Shown: positions 1 through 12,539 of the stretch, one piece after another
Layout of the letters: every line of letters starts with the position of its first letter
How positions within the stretch are numbered: position 1 is the stretch's first letter
DNA from: Trichobilharzia regenti
Lineage: Eukaryota > Platyhelminthes > Trematoda > Strigeidida > Schistosomatidae
Direction: 5' to 3'
Assembly: GCA_944472135.2 (NCBI GenBank)
Contig: CALYDD020000289.1
Coordinates: 62,001 to 126,000, forward strand
DNA length: 64,000 bases
Program-made: the position numbers and the translations under genes
Notes under the pieces: generated by a model
Seen by the model: only the letters and a program-made list of their open reading frames with translations
What the model was told of the DNA's origin: nothing
Database searches by the model: none

Positions 1-197
1 GATAATGACAAGGATTGCAAGGTAAAATGATTGAATTTTAATGACTTCTTATCGAGTACAAAGTGAGAAAAATTGTAACAAAATTTTAGAAGAATAAAAA
101 TAGTAATATAGTCGAAAGGTGAAGAGTTACATGATGATGATGATGATTGTTAGATTTCAGTAGTTTAGTGAATTGGTAATATTTAACATATTACTTC

Positions 198-382
198 AGT
201 GAATGGAGGATTTCATCATGAGCTGACGTCAGTTAGAGAACAACTGGAAAACCTGCACAGCTGTTTGGGACTCTCCATCAGAATGCACCCACTACTACTG
301 TTCAAACCCAGGACCTTCTGGTTACAAGGCCAGCTGGCTCGTAGACCATTGAGCCACTGGGACCCGACCCAATGGTCCTTGA
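198..382 (-). repeat. Family A tRNA-like SINE, partial copy
   Basis: Read on the minus strand, this carries the family A order: tRNA-like block with a TTCGAAC-type B box, hammerhead-like block, then the tail ending in the GATGTCAGCTCATGATGAAA motif. The hammerhead block is damaged here because the stretch between the GTCC arm and the tail is shortened. The tRNA-like end, near the CACTGGGACCCGACCCAATGG motif on the plus strand, is well kept. Confidence 0.75.
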
Positions 383-1365
383 ATTACTTCAGTGTCGACT
401 ATGCAGGATCTCATTTGTCAACGCCGTTTGATTGTCATTATACTCCAACGATAGAACAAGATGGATACTGGAAAAGTGATTGATAACAGAATTAGGTATT
501 CATTAAAAAACTGTAAGCTGTTGGCTAGACCATCTAGGATGGATTTAGACTGGCAGCTTACTATAAATATAACTGATGATGAAACGGAAATCAGGGTCGT
601 GGTATGATATGAACTAAAAATGTCCAAATTACCTCTCCAGCCCCCCCCTCCTTCAACTGAGTTAGCAGACCTAATTGCCAGCCAAGTCAACACTTTTTCT
701 ACAAGTACCACCAGTAATGCCCAACTGCGATGCGAACGACATAAGCTTGTTGTCACGCTACCTCCCAAGGCTAGATCTTCGCTTGTCACTTCTAATCATA
801 CCGAATTAGTAGGAAACGCTCACGTTATTAGTCGACTATGAGATATTATTGAGTTTACAGACCAGCATTAATGTGGTCGTGGAGGATTCAATATGAAGCA
901 AAAATATGGATTGTGGCAGGATTCTTCTCCTTACTTCACTGTCTGTTCAACTATAAGGATTATAATATATAAAATAGGACCAAATGCATTCCATTTATCT
1001 ATTAGTATTGCCTTATACTCACAGTATATCACTCTTAGAGTATATATATATAAGTGAAAAAACAAGTTAACTGGTGAAATTAAAGGAAAGACGCGTTAAT
1101 TAGATGTTGTGGTTGAATTTAAATGACACTTGAAATTGGCTTAAGGATGGAAGACAAGTTTTAATTCAGAATCAGTCATTCAATTTCTTACTTCAAGAAA
1201 CATAAAAAACTAACGCAGGAACCATAGTTGGTCACAAACAAAGAATAAATTATGAAGGTTCATGCGCACAAGTTCAGTTATATTTGTATCTCAAACCAAT
1301 TTTGAAGCTGGTTATATGGCTAGAAGATAAGACTCCATTCCTTAGAGATACATAAAAATTATCAA
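383..1365. other. No gene or repeat recognised
   Basis: This is AT-rich sequence with only short chance open frames on both strands. I see no coding similarity, no tRNA-like box and no tandem repeat beyond a short TA run near 1040-1053. Confidence 0.5.
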
Positions 1366-1645
1366 ATGTTGGCTTGCAGGGATTTGATTGGTTACATAGT
1401 CGGTCATGAGGTTCACAAAGTCGGGCAAGAGGACTATTACCCGCCCGTGACACTGGCTGAAGGTTGTGCTAAATATATATCACAAACTAGCCGAAGTTGG
1501 AATTCAAGGACCATTGGATCAGGTCCCAGTGACTTAATGGTCGCCTCGTAACTGGGGAGTCCTGAGTTCGAACCCTTGTAGCGTGTGCGTGCTGTGAAGA
1601 GTCCCAAACTGACACGAAACAGTTGTCCAGTACTCCCAGGTTTTC
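1366..1645. repeat. Family A SINE pieces in opposite orientation
   Basis: A short minus-strand piece of family A tail (about 1366-1395) is followed by a plus-strand family A copy (about 1410-1645). The plus copy has a tRNA-like block with GAGTTCGAAC and a hammerhead-like block with the core written TGTGAAGA, a GTCC arm, GAAA and a CAGTTGTC arm. The short open frames here are shadows of the repeat. Confidence 0.7.
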
Positions 1646-2162
1646 CAAGGGTTCTGTAACTGATACATAAAATTCTAAAGAAACGCGTCGAAATATAAGT
1701 GGTCCTGACTGTCTTCACAAAAGACACTTTCACACCTGGTGGTTCTTGTATCGAACGTAATATCTTTGTTCTTCATAAGAAGGAAAGATGGTATGATACA
1801 TCCAAATGGAAGTGAAGAGTAAATGGCCACATAGACTTCTGAGACCAATCAAAATATTTCTTGCGTAACCCTTACAATTTCTGATACTGCCAAGAGAATC
1901 TGATCTACATTTGACCATTCAGCATTGATGTAAGTAATAATTATTCTTTAAATATTTTGCATACATAACTGTAGAACCTGATGAGGAGGTCGTCGAAAAA
2001 AATTCTTTGTTCAACGTTTTTGTCTCCTTTAGCGATAAAACGTGTTACAGAGTAGAGCAGTCTAGCTAATGCCATGCGTTTTAAAACAACGGATAATAAT
2101 GTGACATTGAGTCACGTGATGAGAAAATCAAGCATTCTGGCCAAATTAAAGGTCATATCCAA
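1646..2162. other. No gene or repeat recognised
   Basis: This is unassigned AT-rich sequence. The 98- and 62-codon minus-strand frames overlapping here have no recognisable motif, and one overlaps the SINE to its left. Confidence 0.45.
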
Positions 2163-2550
2163 GTGTTGGTTTGTAGGGATTTGATTGGTTTCAGGATTTC
2201 ATCATGAGCTGACATTAGTTAGAGAACCATTGGAAAACCTGGGACTACTGGACAGCTGTTTCCTCCGTCCTAGTTTGGGACTCTTCATCAGTACGCACCC
2301 ACCGGGATTCGAACCCAGGGCCTTCCGGTTACAAGGCGAGCTCGTATACCATTAAGCCAATCCAATGGTCCTTGAATTCTAACTTCTGCCAATTCACGAC
2401 ATAGCGCGACCGCTAGCCAATGTCTTCGGCGAGTATTTGTCCTCACACCCGACCAGCTGCACCCTACTGGTCACGACTTCCCACTGGAACCCAGGTAACT
2501 ACCTACCTGAAAAGGGGTCAGTCGCCAGTGAGAATCTCATTGGTATTCAA
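2163..2550 (-). repeat. Family A tRNA-like SINE, near full length
   Basis: This is one of the longest family A copies, about 390 bp. On the minus strand it reads: a 5' region shared with the copies at 29.1 and 37.4 kb (the GTCGCGCTATGTCGTGAATTG motif region), a tRNA-like block with a B box, a hammerhead-like block, and the tail that ends near the left edge. The hammerhead block has GTCC-CAAACTA-GGAC as helix II, then an inserted GGAG before GAAA. The C3 core base is A. It is useful as a reference for the family's full extent. Confidence 0.8.
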
Positions 2551-3441
2551 CGTCATATCATAAGGAAAATCGATAGAGGATCCATGGATGACCTAGAACA
2601 CTGAGGTCATATAACTTGTGAATGTCAGCATAAATCGTTACTTAAAGCATAGCGATGATTAAATGTACGCAACTAGATGATGTTGTGGGAACTATCCCCA
2701 TAATAAGTTGTTTGTAAAATAGTGAAACAGCAGAATACAGTGTTGCTTAGTAGCAGAACCGTTTACTCGGTAAAATAATATTGAAATACATGGACCGTCC
2801 ATTGAAATTTCCATTTGTCAGAATTACTAATTTTCCGCCTCTTTTGTCTTCCCTTCATATTTTCTATTTTTTTGCATAATGGTCTTCCATTTCTGCTGTT
2901 TTCTACCTAATCTGTTAGTTGGCTATTCAGTGTTCCTGCAGATAACACCGCACACTATATACTACTAATTAGTTTTTCTCAGTAGCAAACACTACAGTGG
3001 ACATTTCAGAACATGGAAATTGCGTGGACTAGTGGATATGAACAAATTTCTATAGAACTGGAAATGTAAGCTGTAAATTCCAGAGAAAGAGAAGTTAAAT
3101 TATTACATTCTTGGCTTAATTTGTAGCTCACAGTCATACTAGGGTTGCCAAATACTTCTCCAATTCAGTTAACATCAGTTCCATTATTTTCCTTACTTTC
3201 ATTTTATTGGGAATAATATCTTATGTATAAGAGATTTTGTATGCAGTTCTTCCCACTGCTTAAATTATGTGTTGGTTCTTTGAAGAAGGATTCGTTGATC
3301 AGTTTCCTGTTTCTCGCTAATTGTGCTGACCGTTAGAATTCTAGCTTTGTCCCGCATTAATATGGCTTACGTGTAAATGCAAGCATTACAATTTATTGGA
3401 TTTTTCCAAGATAGCCGACCTTTATGGTCTATTAGTGGATT
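2551..3441. other. No gene or repeat recognised
   Basis: This is AT-rich sequence with no convincing open frame, tRNA-like box or match to the repeat families seen elsewhere in the window. Confidence 0.45.
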
Positions 3442-4115
3442 ATGCTTCAGACTCTGTGCGGCAGTGAGAAGATAGAAATATGCCGGACAGATAAGAAAAC
3501 TCCAGAAAATCTACACTTCTCGGATGACTTATGTCTCATGTCACACACAGTCAAAGTCTTACAGGTGAAAACTAACAAACTGACTGAAGAAATAGTGAAG
3601 ACAGGATTTCAAGTGGACACAGAGGAGACGGATGCGGTAAAAATAATCAATTAATAACAACAGTCACCAGTCACTATCAACGGAATAAATTTGAAAGAGG
3701 TCACTCCTTTCACCTATCTAGGAAGTGTCATTTCAACTACAGGCAGTCGACACGGGTGAAGATGTCAAAGCCATTCAGAATCGGAAAGGCAAGATACGCC
3801 TTCATCTCCCTGAAACCAGTTTGAAAATGTGCCGCACTTAACACCAGTGTTAGGTAAGTCAGTTCTTCTACATGGGTCAGAAACTTGTTGCGCGCATCAC
3901 GAATAGCATTTAGAACTCGTTGTAGATTTTTATCAACAGCTGCCTTCGCTGGCTATCTACTGAAGATTAGAGGACGGAAAAGAATTAGCAACAAGCAACT
4001 ATGAGAACTAACCAATCAAGAGTATATTTCTCGATAAATATGTAGAGAAAAATAGTGATGGATCGGATACGAACTGAGGAGACCGTTGAGTGACACTGTG
4101 TGCCAGACCACCGTG
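3442..4115 (+). mobile_element. RTE-like LINE, 3' half, degenerate
   Basis: The first 70-codon frame includes the residues FSDDLCLMSH at about 3517-3546, matching the reverse transcriptase catalytic motif C seen in the sister copies. It continues into the post-RT region shared by all RTE copies here: the thumb segment with a TYLGS-like stretch, then the region coding for the WRVT and RWIGH-like strings. Stops and frameshifts follow codon 70, so this is a dead 5'-truncated copy. Its sisters lie at 38.6, 46.9 and 48.4 kb. Confidence 0.75.
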
Positions 4116-4928
4116 TTTGTCAAATAGGGCACGTGCAAGTTGCTAGGTAAAATGTAAGAGGCTTTAGCCGATTTAGCTATCTGAGATGGTTCCAGCTGAG
4201 TACACCGATGGTAGGCCCTGCACTGAACCAGTGAAACTGCTGTCTGGTGTTCTGATCACTCTGATTTAGCTAAGAAACTATACTATTGAACGTGAGTGAT
4301 TTCTAACTAGTCATATCAGTTAGTAGTACATATTATTTGTCATCCGACGCTTAGGTGAGTTTCTGTCTTCTAATGGACAAACTGACCATGATGGACTGGT
4401 TTTACCTAAATACTTGACCTAATAGTTATTACTTGGTATTTAGTAGATTATTCTTTTGTCTAATCAGGTCAATGAATCCTTGGACATGAAGAGTTTTCCT
4501 TAGTTGAGTTCTCAAGTCTCCGATATTCTCTCCTCATGTGATAACACTTCCTAAGCCTTAAAATCCCTTTCATTTGTAATGTTATCAGTACTTCCACTAC
4601 TTCTTCTTACAAGTCCTCATCAACTTCATGATTAATCCTCAAAGGAAAAGAATTTAGTAATATTGTCCCTGTTCCCTGTTTCTGTTTCCTGATTTAGTCT
4701 AACCGAGGTGTATTTTTACTAAATACCCAATTTCCAGAGTTAACTCAGAAGAAAAGAAGAAATAGTTATGAAGCATGATAAATACTACTGACAATTAGCA
4801 AGAGATTGTAATATAAACATCATCAGTAAATAAAAATACGTTATTCATTTCGGTTATAAATTTATTCTACTGAGAGAAACCTTAATGAAATATCTCCGAG
4901 TCGATTGGAATTAAGTTGAGTGGAACAC

Positions 4929-4962
<34 letters not shown>

Positions 4963-6084
4963 CTACTCGTAGTGGGTATATCCTTAAAATTTTATTAGAT
5001 CAATAGCAGATGCATCGTGGCGTGATATAAAATGCCAGCTAGTCAGTATTCCATTCTACTACAGAGTTGCTTTTCTTGAACAAAGGAGCAGGATACATTT
5101 CATATATAAAACTCATTTCACTATATTCCTTCATCATTATTCTAACACATCCAACAATAATTAATATAAGGGTGATCAAATCAATATCTACACGAAGCCA
5201 GTAAATACAGTTAGAATGGGAAGGGACCATTTAGGTATGAGTCTGACACAGACATGGAGGAGATTATGTCAGGATGACAATATAAGCTTGTACGCAGTTG
5301 TAGAACCAGTTCACATTGATAGCAGAGGACCTATTGAAATAGTTATACTTAGAACTCACTGAGTAATAATCGCGTTGGCTGTATTTTATGTTACTACCCT
5401 TATGAATATTAATAAAATTAACAGAACTTTTTTTCACCTGCATTTAATGACTAGCAAAACTCTTCTAAGGCTGCTGTCCCCAACAGAAAATGCATTTAAT
5501 AGAAATGATGATCTGTTAAGATAAAAAAAGACGAATTATTTGAAACAATGTAGTGTCAGTAGGAAGACCACTGTAGAAGAAATTGAGAGAAGTGGTGTTT
5601 ACTAGCATGAGAAGAGCCTAAACAATGACTCATAAGACAGAACAAATCATCCCTATTACACAACAAATGATGCTTTTTGCAGACAGTGAGACTGATGAAA
5701 GCCTTGTTCCCTTCTGATTTCTTTATCCTTTCATGTCAGAATACTTTGGACCTACACTGCCACATTGAATGCCTTTGTAATGATTCTGTAAAGTTGAGTT
5801 TTTAAAAAAAATAGCAAATACATTGATTACTAGGATTTTTCTAGAAGACATGCAACGAAGATTTCCATCGAAAGAATACTGTCCTCCACATAGCAGATAA
5901 AGATTAAAATGAATTTAGTAGAAGACAGGAAATTGAAGACAAAATGTAGTTTCTTGAAAACATTAATGCTCTATGATAGCCTTCAATAAGATAAAATACC
6001 CAAGAGGCATAAATTAATGATTTGGACATATATAATAAATTAATGCCCTCTAGTGACTTGTTACAAGATGAAGTCTCCTGGAGT
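4116..6084. other. No gene recognised; contains an AT dinucleotide run
   Basis: No open frame of convincing quality is present. The 63- and 91-codon minus frames near 5.1 and 6.0 kb have no motif that I recognise. The only clear structure is the AT tract listed separately. Confidence 0.45.
4930..4960. repeat. (AT)n microsatellite
   Basis: About 15 uninterrupted AT units are visible directly. Confidence 0.95.
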
Positions 6085-6350
6085 TGTGGTGAAAAGTCGT
6101 AACCAGTGGGCTGCATCCAATCGGATGTGAGGATGGATTTTCCGTCGATGAAATTTGTTGGTGAATGCGACAAAATCATGAATTAGTAGAAGTTAGAATT
6201 CATGTGCCATTGAATTGAGTCTCACTCGTTGCATGGTATAAGAGCTTGCCTTGTAACCGGAAGTCTTGGGTGCGTACTGCTGATGAACCCCAAAATTGGA
6301 TGAAACAGATATCCAGTACTCCCTGGTTTTCAACGGTTCTCTATCTGTGG
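6085..6350 (+). repeat. Family A tRNA-like SINE carrying a CTGATGA hammerhead core
   Basis: The 5' region and the tRNA-like A-box side are present, but the B box has been deleted: the sequence jumps from the CTTGTAACCGGAAG region to GGGTGCGTACTG. The hammerhead-like block keeps a textbook CTGATGA core, unlike most family A copies. The tail is truncated near 6350. Confidence 0.75.
6274..6319 (+). ncRNA. Hammerhead ribozyme-like motif, helices II and III degraded
   Basis: Helix I is GTACTG (6274-6279) pairing perfectly with CAGTAC (6314-6319). The core CTGATGA is at 6280-6286 and GAAA at 6302-6305. The cleavage triplet would be ATC at 6311-6313. Helix II (ACCC with GGAT) has one mismatch, and helix III (ACAG with ATAT) is weak. 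The architecture is a type I hammerhead, but this copy is probably slow or inactive. Confidence 0.6.
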
Positions 6351-6984
6351 TCAAACTCGAAAAATTGTAATATGTATAAATATAGCATCAAACTGAACCT
6401 TAGAGCTCAAAGTAACTGATCATGAATGACAACCAATGTATATATAAAGTAATCAGTGCTTGTAATTATTAATGTTCAAATTGAGTTCTATTCCATCTGA
6501 TAACAAACTTTACATGAATGAATGGGAACAATCAAAAAAGGGAATACTGGATAGAAGGATTTATATATATACATATATATACCTTGTACGAATATGCTAT
6601 ATCCTAATGCTTATTTTTTCTTTCGTCAGAGGGAGACATCAGTTGACTAGCTTCTAGAAGTCTGTCACCAGCCTTCTGTGTTGTTTTATCTCTCCAATTC
6701 CATAGAAGAAAAAACCTTTATATATTTCTGAGCTATGAATTTTCTGCAGCTACTGGATTGATTTTCCGAGGTAGTTGTGCTAGCACCACTTTCAATCCTT
6801 CGTATATTCCTCGGGCTTAGAAGTGACTAAGAAACTAGAGAACTAGTGAACTAGGCGGGGTGATTTTTATCCTTCAGCTTTATTTATTTATTAATCTTCA
6901 TGCTGAGTGGATGCACGGCATCATACTAAAGTGTGTTAACTGATTTTATTCCAAGCAATTATTTATTTCTTATATCCAGTTCTC
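6351..6984. other. No gene or repeat recognised
   Basis: This is AT-rich sequence with a short TATA-rich run near 6560-6580. The 61-codon plus frame has no recognisable motif. Confidence 0.45.
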
Positions 6985-7900
6985 TTCGATATCAAGTAAG
7001 GAGAACTGAACAATAAGGAGAAGTCACAGGTAATCCTCAGTCTGTCATTTGAAAGAAACATTTTTAAGTATCTCAAGGCCACAACAAGGAAGATATGTAA
7101 GGATGATCGCTTAGAGAATGAATTTGGATACATTCATGATCCCTTGACGGAGATACGCTATCCAAGTTGTTACATGAAGAAACATGATAACATTGGACAG
7201 GATATTTGAGAGTATGACAGCACGAAAAAAACTTCTACTTCTTAAGTTGCAATTCAATGAGGATTTGTCATCTCAAAGACTAGCCAGAAGTATACGGAGA
7301 ATATTTTAAGCAACAAATCTATGTTTATCATTCTCAATTCGACGAATGATTGCGACCTAAATGAAGGATCAAATAGGTAATTTCACCAAATATAAGTCTC
7401 CTGTGGAGCCAGTTACTTAGGCAGTACAATCAGGCGTGTTTCTCGTCGGACTTCCAAACATTACCCTGCATAGTGGTTAAGTAAAAGACAAACAAAATCC
7501 GTTCATAGCACTATTCTGTCTCATCTTGTGGATTCAGAACACAAGACTGATGTTAAAGAGGCTTTCAAAGTCATTAACCGCATACCAACAAATCTTAGCT
7601 TCACTTTAAGAGTTTGTCCACTACATATTGCTGAGGCCGTTGGGTTCCATATTAAGAAGCCTAATTTATGTAATCAAAAGAAGCTGGTTCAGATATTGTC
7701 TTTACCTTGGTCATCAAGGTTCTAATGATCTTCAATTTTTTGTGGAAATTTTCTTAAATTTACTTGGTATTCTATTTGCTATTATATTTGTAAGCTTATT
7801 TTAATTTATGCGTCTATAATGAACTTTAATTCCACTGATCTTACTTAACAAATTGATAGTATTTAAAAACACCAATATTGCTAATGAAGACTATTCTAGA
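6985..7900 (+). mobile_element. Penelope-like element, C-terminal part and 3' UTR, degenerate
   Basis: Traces of the post-RT linker (FNEDLSSQRLARSIRRIF-like, about 7240-7290) are followed by a broken GIY-YIG region and then a 65-codon frame at 7528-7725. That frame ends in the family C-terminus with CNQKKLVQILSLPW. This ending recurs in PLE copies at 9.1, 12.1, 40.6, 51.2, 53.2 and 63.2 kb. The 3' UTR to about 7900 matches 40.56-40.75 kb. Several stops and frameshifts are present. Confidence 0.75.
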
Positions 7901-7924
7901 ATATTCTGCGTATTTGATTATTGT

Positions 7925-8965
7925 TTCCTTTAATTCCTGGAGGAACGTAGGGCTTTAACCACGTGTCTCCAATGCGTTCGGCTCTCTGACAACGTTTCCA
8001 CCTAACTCCATGTCTGCCCACATGCTTTCATCTCCTCTTCACATTACCTCCTCCACTCCATATCACCCCCGCCGCTCCCCGTTTGGGATCCACACGAGCG
8101 ATAGCGGGGCGTACGACGTCACTCACTTGATGGTTTGTTTTCTCAGAGTATGGCCGGCCAATCCACCTCCATTTCCTCATGTACACATTCCAGTTGCATA
8201 ATTGGTTCCTGCTGGTTGGTTCGCTCATTGTCAGAGGTCCCTCCCTGTGGCTGATGTCTTCTGGCCCGCCATCTGGTCTTGAGCAAAGTATCAAGTGAAG
8301 ACAGCTGTTGATGATCGTCTCTAGTTTGTTCGAAGTGCCCTTTATGATGCAGCACCAATTATCTGATCCGTATAGTAGGTAATACTGACTTCACATTGGA
8401 GTTGAAAATTCGGATGTTGTTTTCATTCTGAGTGCTGTTGATCTCCTCCATACAGACTTGAGAGTAACGAAAGCTTGCTTGAACTGCTTTCTCGATCCTC
8501 TCTGTGATGGTATCCTCAACAGTTCCGTCCGCCTGTAGGGAAAACGATTCTTCTCAGGTAGGTAGGTGGGTAAAGGGGGTTGCTTCTTTCAGGCTCCTCC
8601 ATTTATGCTTATTTTTGTCTGTTACCTGTTGTTGTTGCTGTTTCTGTTGGCCAGGAATCTTCATCACCTCTGTTTTCTGTATGTTCACCTGAAGGTCTAT
8701 CTTCTCTGGATGCTTCTTCCACCAACTTGTTGATTTTCACTTGCATATCTCCCAGTTTGTGGGAAATTAGACATATATCATCGTCGAAGTCCAGATCCTC
8801 CAAGTTTTTTGTGTGGGTCCATTTTATGCCTGTTTCCTCATTGCCCGTTGTCTGTCGCATCATCCAGTCTACTGCAATCAGGAAAATCACTGGAGACAGT
8901 AGGTAGACTTGTCTTACTTCAGTCTTCACTTCTAAGGATTCCGTGAGTTCCTCGTTGTTCTGCAT
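7925..8965 (-). mobile_element. RTE-like LINE, 3' half
   Basis: On the minus strand, a 118-codon frame (8609-8965) contains RT motif B (VRQVYLLSP, usual form VRQGCLLSP) and motif C (LDFDDDICLIS). A frameshift follows. The reading then continues in other frames (8143-8358 and neighbours) through the C-terminal region with NNIRIFNSNVKSVL and ending EEMEVDWPAIL. The 3' end near 7925-7960 reads as the shared RTE tail (AAGCCCTACGTTCCTCC). The copy is 5'-truncated and abuts a PLE terminal sequence at about 8970. Confidence 0.85.
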
Positions 8966-8974
8966 ATATATTTA

Positions 8975-9480
8975 TATAATTGTAGAGCTAGGAGAGGCAA
9001 TTATCGAAAATGATATCCTTTGCTTAATTTTTTTGTTTTTTTATATATCTGAATGAATATTTTCGCTATATTTAAATCAGTGTGCATTTATATATTCAGC
9101 TGCTCCTGTGGAGACCATTATGTTGGGAGTACTACTGCTAGACAGCTTACCCAATGTATCAATGAATATCCACCATCTCGGTTTAGTAAAAGACACAGGA
9201 TTCATCCGCAGCTCCGTTTTCTCTTATCTAGCTTATAGGTGTCATTCAGTAGGGAAAACGAAGGGCTTCAAGATAGTTCATTGCATCCCACCAAGTTTCT
9301 CCAATGGACTCCGTATTCGTCCACTGCATACAGTTGAAGTGATTGGCATTAGGACTATTAAGTCTAAACTATGCATTCAAAAGAAGTTATTACAACCATT
9401 ATCCCTCCCTTGGCCTATTAAGACGTATCTACCACCCTTTACTTATATTTTCAATCTCTCTCTCTCTCTAATCACCCCTT
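8975..9480 (+). mobile_element. Penelope-like element, GIY-YIG fragment
   Basis: The plus strand encodes YIFSCSCGDHYVGSTTARQL at about 9089-9148, a CxC plus YVG form of the GIY-YIG start used by PLE endonucleases. It continues in the next frame to LHTVEVIGIRT and CIQKKLLQPLSLPWP (to about 9420). At least one frameshift splits the domain. The 8977-9030 stretch resembles the PLE terminal motif found at 40.80 and 63.60 kb. Confidence 0.75.
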
Positions 9481-11124
9481 GATTTTATCACATCTTCATT
9501 AAAACATATTTACTTCCCTTACAGTCCAGCATTACTTAATCGCATCATTTATTTTTTTTAGCCTAATATAAACTATTTATAGCTGGATATTTGTTTGTTT
9601 AATCATGGTGCTTTTACTATTCTTGTTATCTTAGATCACTCCACTTTTTCATTTTTGTTATTGATAGAATCATTACTATTATTATTATTGTTGTAACTAT
9701 CTGCACGATCTTATCATCCTATATTGACAAATCACCATGATTTGTTTATATTTAATATTTAATCATAAGGTTATGCATATATTAGAGTTAAAGCTGATGA
9801 AATCTAATTTAGAATACAATATTGTTAGCTTAAATGTGTTCTTCTAAATTTCTAACTTGTACAACAACTGTAAAGACTAGTGTGGTTGAAAACTGATCAT
9901 TAATTGAACTTTCTAAGGCGACTAACCGAACAACTAACTAGTAGACCAGAGGTATATGAATGCATTTAGCATAACAATGCTTTTAATACCTTTGCACTAT
10001 TAGCTGTCAGTAAATATATATAGGGCATAGGGCAGAGATATTATACAGTATAGTCCTAATTATGTCTTATTAGCATTGATAACAGTATTAATAACGACTG
10101 TACCCATAGTTTACACTGCCTACAATTCATGGAATAGAGATAACAATGAAGATTCCAATTTCAATGGAGAATAAAATCCCTACTCTTTCACCAATCTGAA
10201 AACAGTCGAGTTAGCTTTCATACAGTGGCATATAAATAGAGTAAAGGCTTTATTCCAGATGAGCAGTGAGGTATGTGGATTTCGGTATGTACTGAAAGCA
10301 GTTAGCGAACTAACAAAAATCAGGAAGACATCAACAGCTGTGTTTACCCTAGTTTCGGGTTCTCGAGCAGTACTCTCCTATGATATCACTAGAGACCGAA
10401 CTTAGATATTGACCATACGGATGAAACAATTTGGTTGAGCAAGGCAACTCAAAGTGATGCCATTCTCTTCAGTGGATGGAATTTTGAGTATACAGTTAGC
10501 CTTTCATGATTATACCAGCAAGTGAAGCTCAGATTGCACCATGAAACCGTACAGCTTACTGACAAAATCTCAAACACAATCATTGATTGACAGTGTTTTG
10601 AATTTCGACGATGAATTCTGTGCAGCATGAATGAAGAGGAGTATTTCGCAAAGGTTCTTCACTTTGTTCGATTTGTCACCCGTTAGATATTAATGGATTG
10701 ATGAAAATGTTACTGAGGTCACCGGAAAAAAACAATTATATCACTTTCAAACGTTTTAAAAGCCTCAAATCTATTGAAATTCATTGTAAATTCTTAGGGG
10801 AGGGAGTAGGCATTTATAAAGTTTGGAGATCACCTTGATATACTGATAGCATTATGAGCAACGAACTACTGGCAGATCGTCATCCAGTTAAATCGACTTA
10901 CCTAATAGGGAATTTTATTCAATTATCTTGACTTTGTGAAGACTTTATCACTGGAAATTTTCAAGTGTTCGAAAAGATTTGATTGATTTTTGAATTTGTA
11001 TCACAAACCGACTTCATTTAGAGAAAGATCAGAAAACGAGGGAGTCCTGGATAGCTTTTCCACCTTAATTTAGAGCTCCACACTAGTATTTACCCCCGGG
11101 AATTTGAAATTTGATCATCCCAGT
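9481..11124. other. No gene or repeat recognised
   Basis: This is about 1.6 kb of AT-rich sequence. It has no open frame above noise, no tRNA-like box and no match to the repeat families in this window. Confidence 0.5.
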
Positions 11125-11395
11125 CACTGGGACTCGACTCAAATACTCATGAACTCCAACTTCCTCCGATCCTCGATGTATAGTGTGATTATCAGGTAAT
11201 GTCATAGGTGAGTAATTGTTTGCTTACCTGACTTAGTGGGTTCGAACTCCAGTGGGTTTATAATTCTGAAGGGTCCCAAACTGAAATGAAACAGCTGTCC
11301 TATACTCACTGATTTTCTAGTGCTTCTCTAGCTGATGTCAGCTGGTGACCAAACCAATCAAATCCCTCCAAATCAACACCTGATAGTTTCATTAT
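11125..11395 (+). repeat. Family A tRNA-like SINE, strongly diverged
   Basis: A B box (GGGTTCGAACTCC, about 11239-11251) and the hammerhead-like block (CTGAAGG, GTCC, TGAAACAGCTGTCC) are readable. The tail ends near AACACCTGA at 11392. The 5' part is scrambled relative to other copies. Confidence 0.6.
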
Positions 11396-11847
11396 TAGTT
11401 CACTTCATTTCGTATGAGTACTGTGTGTGAAGCAGTATGGTAAGAGAAAAAGCGCTCTTTTATTCAGAACAAAAATAATTAGACTCAACGATTGCTTTCA
11501 GTAACTTCATATTTATGAATTCAGTGTTGTTAACATAAAATAGCCAGTAAAGACGAAGTGTAATTACATCATAGACTATATTACAGTGCAAATACAAGAT
11601 GGAATAATATTCAGTGAGCTTTGATTATCACATTTAATGTATGGTCAGAGTAAGAAAATATGACAAAATAATATTTGAAATAACTTGATGACATGTTCTC
11701 GATCTTATTATCAACAAAATTTAAGGTTACCAGGGTTGAATTATAATCAGTGGTGTGATAAACTAGAAGTAATATTAATAACAATGATGTTACGTTGACA
11801 TTGTTAATAATGGTGAACTCTTAACAAGTCACAATGATTTGTAAATA
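11396..11847. other. No gene or repeat recognised
   Basis: This is AT-rich spacer between two SINE copies, and nothing in it is assignable. Confidence 0.45.
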
Positions 11848-12010
11848 GTGACTAGGGTCCCAGTGGCCTTGTAACCGGAAGGTTCTAGGTTCAAAACTCA
11901 GCGATGCGTACTGCCTATGAGTTCCAAACTAGGACGAAACAGCTGTCTAGCATTCCCCTGATTTTCACTGGCTCTGTAAGTGATAACAATTTGTGGTCTA
12001 ACCTGAAACG
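11848..12010 (+). repeat. Family A tRNA-like SINE with hammerhead-like block
   Basis: The tRNA-like block has a degraded B box (GGTTCAAAACT). The hammerhead block at 11908-11953 has helix I GTACTG, core CCTATGA (two changes from CTGATGA), helix II GTTC with GGAC, and GAAA at 11936-11939. Helix III ACAG with CTGT is perfect, and the cleavage triplet is GTC at 11945-11947. The spacing supports CTGATGA-like sequence at this position as ancestral to the family. Confidence 0.7.
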
Positions 12011-12539
12011 AAAAGGATTGTATGAATGAGTAGACATGGGGAAATAGCTATTTATAACAGATTAAATAAGAAAGATTATGATATCGTAAACATTTGGGAT
12101 TCATCTTCTTCCTTTAAAGTCTTCTACAAGGTGAAAAATAATTTGCTCAAATCACTAAGTATCACACTTATCTGTATTGCTGAAGCTTTCGCCATCGAAA
12201 CAGAGAAGCCAGATCTCTATTTACGGAAAAAATTCGTTCAACCCCTCCAACTCTCAGGGTGCTAATCGCTCTATGCTGAAATATGATAATCTCCATTCAT
12301 ATTATGGCTCTACTTACTTTTAGGTTTTGTTTATTCAGTTTGTATACTCTTCGTTGATTACGTCAACTGTTACTACTATTACTATTCTCACTCTGAATTG
12401 TTCCCGGTACTGTTTCACTCGTCCCACTTGTCATTCTCAATAAATTTCTTTCTCGGTCTCAGGTTGACCGAGCACTTCGGTCCAATCAGTCGACGGGAAA
12501 ATCAAAAATTCAATTCAATAATTAATATCACCCGTTGCA

